DNA of 21,402 nucleotides, from NCBI GenBank assembly GCA_017453335.1, contig JAFTKI010000063.1, forward strand, positions 1 through 21,402, given 5' to 3'. Under the pieces are notes generated by a model. That model ran no database searches, was not told where the DNA came from, and saw only the letters and a program-made list of their open reading frames with translations. This document shows, in pieces, positions 18,012-21,402 of this stretch (position 1 is the first letter of the stretch; each line of letters begins with the position of its first letter). The translations under genes and the position numbers were made by a program. Origin of the DNA: Clostridia bacterium (GTDB lineage: Bacteria > Bacillota_A > Clostridia > Oscillospirales > CAG-272).

Positions 18012-20636
18012 ATGCAAAGATTACAGTATGGCATTGGAGGCATGAGCTGTGCCGCATGTGTTTCACACGTGGAAAAGGCTGTGAAAAGTGTGCTTGGCGA
18101 CGGGGATTCTGTGTCCGTTTCGCTTTTGACCAACACGGTATCGGTCATCCTCTCGGAAGATATAGGGGATAGAGAAAAGGAGATCCTGGAGGCGCGCCTG
18201 TCCTCTGCCGTGCATGCGGCGGGATATCGGCTGTTGACCTCTCCTCCCACAAAGGATTCGGGCGAGCGGGAGATGAAAAAGCGGATTGTAAAATGGATCG
18301 TTTCGGCGGCATTTACTCTGATTCTGATGTATTTTTCCATGGGGCCGATGATCTCCCTGCCGCAGCCTTCCTTTTTGGTGGGAACCGAAAATGCGCTCTA
18401 TCTTGCACTTGTGCAGCTTGCTCTGACGCTTCCCGTAATCGTTCTGAACTTCAAATTTTTCCGCGGCGGTATTCTTTCTCTCTTTCATCTTTCACCGAAT
18501 ATGGATACCCTGATCGCGGTTGGCTCGGGAGCCTCGCTGATCTACGGAATCGTTGCGATCTTTATGATCGCCGCGGCGAACGGAAACGCTGAGGTAATCC
18601 ACTCATGGGTGCATGACCTGTATTTTGAATCGGCGGCAATGATCCTGACGCTGGTTTCCCTGGGAAAGCTGCTGGAATCACGGGCAAAGGACCGCGCCGC
18701 AGATGCGGTGAAGTCACTCTCAAAGCTCTCTCCGAAGTTTGCAACGGTGCAAAGAGACGGAAAAGAGAGTCTTGTTCCCATAGAAGAGATTGTGATCGGA
18801 GATCTGATCCTGATCCGCACAGGCGACCTGCTTCCCGTGGACGGTGAGGTGGTCAAGGGTGAGGGATCGGTGGATGAATCGGCTCTGACGGGCGAGAGTA
18901 TGCCTGTGGATAAATCGTTGGGTGACCGCGTTTCGGCGGCGTGTGTGCTGACCTCGGGCTCGCTTTTGATCCGTGCCACGCATGTTGGAGAGGATACCTC
19001 GCTTTCCCGCTTGGTACGTCTGTTGGAGGACGCGGCATCGTCCAAGGCTCCCATAGCGCGGATCGCCGACCGTGTCAGCGGTATTTTCGTTCCCTTCGTG
19101 ATGGGAATTTCGTTGTTGACCTTTGTTCTTTGGATGATCTTTTCGGGACGTCCCGAGGCGGCATTCCGCTCGGCGATCGCGGTTCTGGTGATCTCCTGTC
19201 CCTGTGCGTTGGGGCTGGCAACTCCCACGGCGATCACGGTGGGGATCGGACGAGGCGCAAAATTCGGGATCTTGTTCCGCAGTGCCGAGGCATTGGAAAA
19301 GCTTTGCTCGGTCAAAACGGTGCTGTTTGACAAGACGGGTACCGTGACCGAAGGAAAGCCGACTCTCTCGGATATTTACGCTTATGGAATCGATCCGAAG
19401 GAGCTGTTGGCAACCGCGGCTGCGGTGGAGAGACTTTCCTCTCACCCCTTGGCTCTTGCAGTCTGCGGAGCTGCCGAGGAAGCGTCGATCGAACTGCCCG
19501 AAGCCGCCGAATTTCAAGCGTCGGTCGGTGTTGGCGCACAAGCTTTGGTAAACGGCCACACCGTTTGCATCGGAAAGCCAAGCGCAGAGTTCCGCGCACG
19601 GCTGCAAGGATTGGATGCTTGTGAATTGCGAGAGGGAAAGGAAACGCTGGGCGGCGCGGCTCTTACCGTTTACAGGCAGGCGGAAGAAGAGCAGATCCTT
19701 TGTGACTTTGCTTCTTTGGAATCGATCGGTAAAACGGCGGTGCTGGTGAGCATCGATACAAAACCCGTGGGTGTGTTCGGAATTTCGGACAGGATCCGTG
19801 AGGACTCTGTGATCGCCGTAGAAGCCCTGAAAAACGACGGTATGCGTTGTTTGATGCTGACGGGTGACAATGAAAGAACGGCGGCTTATGTGGCAGAAAA
19901 GGTGAATTTGGACGGTTTCCACGCATCTTTACTTCCCGAGGACAAGGAGCGCGAGGTTCGGCGGCACAGTGAGCAGGCTCCCACGGCAATGATCGGTGAC
20001 GGGATCAACGATGCTCCCGCTCTGGTGCGCGCTGATATCGGAATCGCAATTGGTGCAGGTACCGAGATAGCCATCGACAGTGCTGACGTTGTGCTGTCGG
20101 GTAACTCGCTGATGGGTGTTGCCGACGCTTACCGTCTGTCCCGTGCAACGCTTCGCATCATCAAGCAAAATCTGTTCTGGGCGCTCTTTTACAATGCGAT
20201 CTGTATCCCTGTGGCGGCAGGATTGTTTTATCCGCTCTTCGGTTGGCAGCTCAGTCCCATGCTGGCGTCCGCCGCAATGAGCTTTTCTTCGGTCTGTGTG
20301 GTGACAAACGCCCTGCGCCTGCGTAAGGTTCCGCTTCACGCGCCCACCAAAAATTCTTGTCCCATTCCCAATTCTCAATCGAATCAAAACAATCAAAAAG
20401 GAGACGATACTATGTTATTTGGAAAAAAAGCAAAAGCCGAGACCTATGTGATCAGTGTGGAAGGTATGATGTGTCCCCGTTGCGTGGCTCACGTGACCGA
20501 TGCCCTGAAGGCTGTTTCGGGTGTTTCTGACGTTCAAGTCAGCCTCGAAGAAAAAACCGCTACCGTGACCGCTACCTCCCCCCGCGCAAAGCTCGTTGAA
20601 GCGATTGTAAAAGCGGGTTATGAGGTGAAAGAGTGA
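18012..20636 (+). CDS. copA: Cu+-exporting P1B-type ATPase with C-terminal chaperone-like domain
   Basis: An 874-residue heavy-metal pump. In order: N-terminal HMA domain with GMSCAAC (Cys13, Cys16), eight predicted membrane helices, TGES actuator loop (293-296), CPC in helix 6 (396-398), phosphorylated Asp440 in DKTGT, SSHPLA with the His-Pro pair (478-479) and GDGINDAP (662-669). CPC, YN in helix 7 (727-728) and MxxSS in helix 8 (756-760) are the P1B-1 signature for Cu+ (and Ag+). After the last helix a polar linker (about 777-800, rich in Asn, Gln and Ser) leads to a second HMA domain with GMMCPRC (Cys821, Cys824). Two ATGs lie in tandem (18009 and 18012); the second has the better spacing (5 bases) from AGGAGG. 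It likely protects against copper. Confidence 0.95.
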   Translation: MQRLQYGIGGMSCAACVSHVEKAVKSVLGDGDSVSVSLLTNTVSVILSEDIGDREKEILEARLSSAVHAAGYRLLTSPPTKDSGEREMKKRIVKWIVSAAFTLILMYFSMGPMISLPQPSFLVGTENALYLALVQLALTLPVIVLNFKFFRGGILSLFHLSPNMDTLIAVGSGASLIYGIVAIFMIAAANGNAEVIHSWVHDLYFESAAMILTLVSLGKLLESRAKDRAADAVKSLSKLSPKFATVQRDGKESLVPIEEIVIGDLILIRTGDLLPVDGEVVKGEGSVDESALTGESMPVDKSLGDRVSAACVLTSGSLLIRATHVGEDTSLSRLVRLLEDAASSKAPIARIADRVSGIFVPFVMGISLLTFVLWMIFSGRPEAAFRSAIAVLVISCPCALGLATPTAITVGIGRGAKFGILFRSAEALEKLCSVKTVLFDKTGTVTEGKPTLSDIYAYGIDPKELLATAAAVERLSSHPLALAVCGAAEEASIELPEAAEFQASVGVGAQALVNGHTVCIGKPSAEFRARLQGLDACELREGKETLGGAALTVYRQAEEEQILCDFASLESIGKTAVLVSIDTKPVGVFGISDRIREDSVIAVEALKNDGMRCLMLTGDNERTAAYVAEKVNLDGFHASLLPEDKEREVRRHSEQAPTAMIGDGINDAPALVRADIGIAIGAGTEIAIDSADVVLSGNSLMGVADAYRLSRATLRIIKQNLFWALFYNAICIPVAAGLFYPLFGWQLSPMLASAAMSFSSVCVVTNALRLRKVPLHAPTKNSCPIPNSQSNQNNQKGDDTMLFGKKAKAETYVISVEGMMCPRCVAHVTDALKAVSGVSDVQVSLEEKTATVTATSPRAKLVEAIVKAGYEVKE
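20397..20403 (+). promoter_or_regulatory. Internal Shine-Dalgarno site within copA
   Basis: AAAGGAG lies 8 bases before the in-frame ATG at 20412, inside the linker-coding part of the ATPase gene. This is as good as the ribosome sites of the other genes in the window, and supports separate translation of the chaperone-like domain. Confidence 0.65.
20412..20636 (+). CDS. copZ: Nested CopZ-like copper chaperone (internal start)
   Basis: If translation starts at the internal ATG, it gives a complete 74-residue HMA-domain protein with the metal site GMMCPRC (Cys21, Cys24) and the normal ferredoxin-like pattern (YVISVEGM, HVTDALKAVSGV, VQVSLEEKTATV, AIVKAGYEV). It is in the same frame as the ATPase and shares its stop. 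Free chaperones of this size normally hand Cu+ to CopA. The preceding linker reads like a former intergenic spacer without stop codons. A frame-fused product, a free product or both may be made; the sequence cannot decide. Confidence 0.6.
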   Translation: MLFGKKAKAETYVISVEGMMCPRCVAHVTDALKAVSGVSDVQVSLEEKTATVTATSPRAKLVEAIVKAGYEVKE

Positions 20637-20643
20637 GATTGAT

Positions 20644-20715
20644 GGAGGGGGAAGAACCCTTTTGCAAAAGGGTTCTTCCCCCTCCAAACCACCCCCTTCT
20701 CCCAAAAGCTTTTTA
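20644..20715 (+). terminator. Terminator of copA
   Basis: A perfect 20-base stem (20644-20663 with 20666-20685, GGAGGGGGAAGAACCCTTTT and its complement) begins 8 bases after the stop codon. The plus-strand tail ACCCCCTTCTCCCAAAAGCT resembles the tails after the minus-strand terminators, then CTTTTTAAC follows. Confidence 0.85.
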
Positions 20716-20720
20716 ACAGG

Positions 20721-20769
20721 CAGAACAGGACGAGTGAGTCGCTAAACGCGGCTCACTCGTCCTGTTCTG
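20721..20769. repeat. Perfect 18-bp inverted repeat
   Basis: CAGAACAGGACGAGTGAG (20721-20738) and its complement (20752-20769) enclose a 13-base loop. A second hairpin, TTCAAACGC-TTCC-GCGTTTGAA (20770-20791), adjoins it directly. They follow the copA terminator and belong to no gene; no T-run follows. Confidence 0.65.
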
Positions 20770-20936
20770 TTCAAACGCTTCCGCGTTTGAATGGGTTGGT
20801 TAAAAGTTTTTCATTGGGTACTCGTTGGTTTTTAGTGAAAAAGATTTTTGCCGCACATCCGTCAGCGTGTCATCCTGAGCGAAGAATGGTTTTACATAAT
20901 CACCTACAATTTGATTGATCAAAGCGGGAGTATACT

Positions 20937-21142
20937 TTAGCCTTCCCCAGCGGGGAAGGTGGCACGAGCTTGCGAGTGACGGATGAGGAGAGCCTTGATG
21001 TGGTTTGTTAGATATCTATATTTGATCTTTCCTTTGGTTTAAAATTTACCTAATCAAATGAATTCAAACAAACTGCATAGCCGTCCCTCCTCATCCGTCA
21101 GCCGACTTCGCGTCTGACACCTTCTCGGCTGGAGAAGGCTTT
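20937..21142. repeat. Pair of divergent repeat ends
   Basis: The right-hand gap (20637-21402) has no supported gene. At about 20940-20998 is the block CCTTCCCCAGCGGGGAAGG, then GAGCTTGCGAGTGACGGATG and AGG. At about 21087-21142 comes the inverse order, CCTCATCCGTCAG, then TCGCGTCTGACACC and TTCTCGGCTGGAGAAGGC. Both are related in design to the ends of family A but face each other the other way round. Between them lie about 90 AT-rich bases. Confidence 0.55.
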
Positions 21143-21217
21143 TTGATAGTGCGTAACCGCAAATCGGTGCGCCTGTCTATGATCGTAAGGGAAACCCATG
21201 GTCTTCTGCGGAACGTT

Positions 21218-21402
21218 ACACCTCATCCACCGCTTACTAGAGAACCCCCAAAACTCACAAGTTCGTTTCGGGGAACCCCGCTGCGGTCCCCCTTCTCCTC
21301 AAGGAGAAGGCTCTCAAAGTTCCTGCCCATGGCAAGGATAATCTTGGCTTTTGATGCGTTTTTACTTTACGATTTCGAATTGCTTTGAATTATACAAAAT
21401 GG
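21218..21402 (+). mobile_element. MITE-like element, family A, copy 3 (cut by window end)
   Basis: Starts ACACCTCATCCACCGCTTAC and follows copy 1 (5647-5764) almost base for base for about 118 bases through CTCAAAGTTCCTGCCC and GGCAAG; the main difference is a short change near 21236. Beyond that the core diverges and the right end lies outside the window. Confidence 0.7.

Noticed and set aside
21143..21388. An 81-residue open frame at the right edge
   Set aside because: It lies within a family A repeat and shares its translated sequence with the matching repeat at 5647, which is non-coding in context.

Overview
The window looks like the chromosomal replication origin of a Clostridia-type Firmicute, probably an uncultured gut anaerobe. 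The support is the dnaA-dnaN-recF-remB-gyrB-gyrA order, a Gram-positive type oriC with TTTTCCACA boxes between dnaA and dnaN, a RemB (DUF370) gene, strong Shine-Dalgarno sites, and intergenic gaps packed with small non-coding repeats of the kind common in gut Clostridia. No rRNA, tRNA, CRISPR array or transposase gene was seen, and nothing in the sequence fixes the genus.

Layout. From about 17.8 kb down to 0.47 kb all genes lie on the minus strand and run away from the origin: dnaA (16409-17785), oriC (about 15975-16402), dnaN (14743-15891), a repeat-filled gap, recF (12993-14099), a MITE-like element, then a four-gene block made of a GH127-type beta-L-arabinofuranosidase, a nitrilase-GDPD fusion, a small membrane protein and remB (8515-12618), then gyrB (6159-8096), a gap with nested repeats, mreC-mreD (4121-5501), gyrA (1354-3894) and a zinc-ribbon membrane protein (469-1341). 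To the right of dnaA a single plus-strand gene, a Cu+ P1B-type ATPase (18012-20636), runs the other way. Transcription is therefore co-directional with both replication forks.

Function. DnaA, its origin, the sliding clamp, RecF and both gyrase subunits form the usual replication cluster. Two things are inserted into it: a small catabolic-looking operon between recF and remB, and mreCD between gyrB and gyrA. The usual rpmH-rnpA-yidC neighbours upstream of dnaA are absent within the window, as is the S4-domain gene often found between dnaN and recF.

Most notable points: (1) the copper ATPase continues in frame into a complete CopZ-like domain that carries its own Shine-Dalgarno site and ATG, so one gene may give both a fused pump and a free chaperone; (2) a nitrilase-GDPD fusion cotranscribed with an L-arabinofuranosidase; (3) a readable basal origin unwinding unit with DnaA box, GC-rich patch and DnaA-trios; (4) Ala and Gly at the two classical GyrA quinolone-resistance positions; (5) several layered intergenic repeat families, including a string of short hairpins separated by an ATTTCAC-like spacer and terminator hairpins that share a conserved non-U tail.
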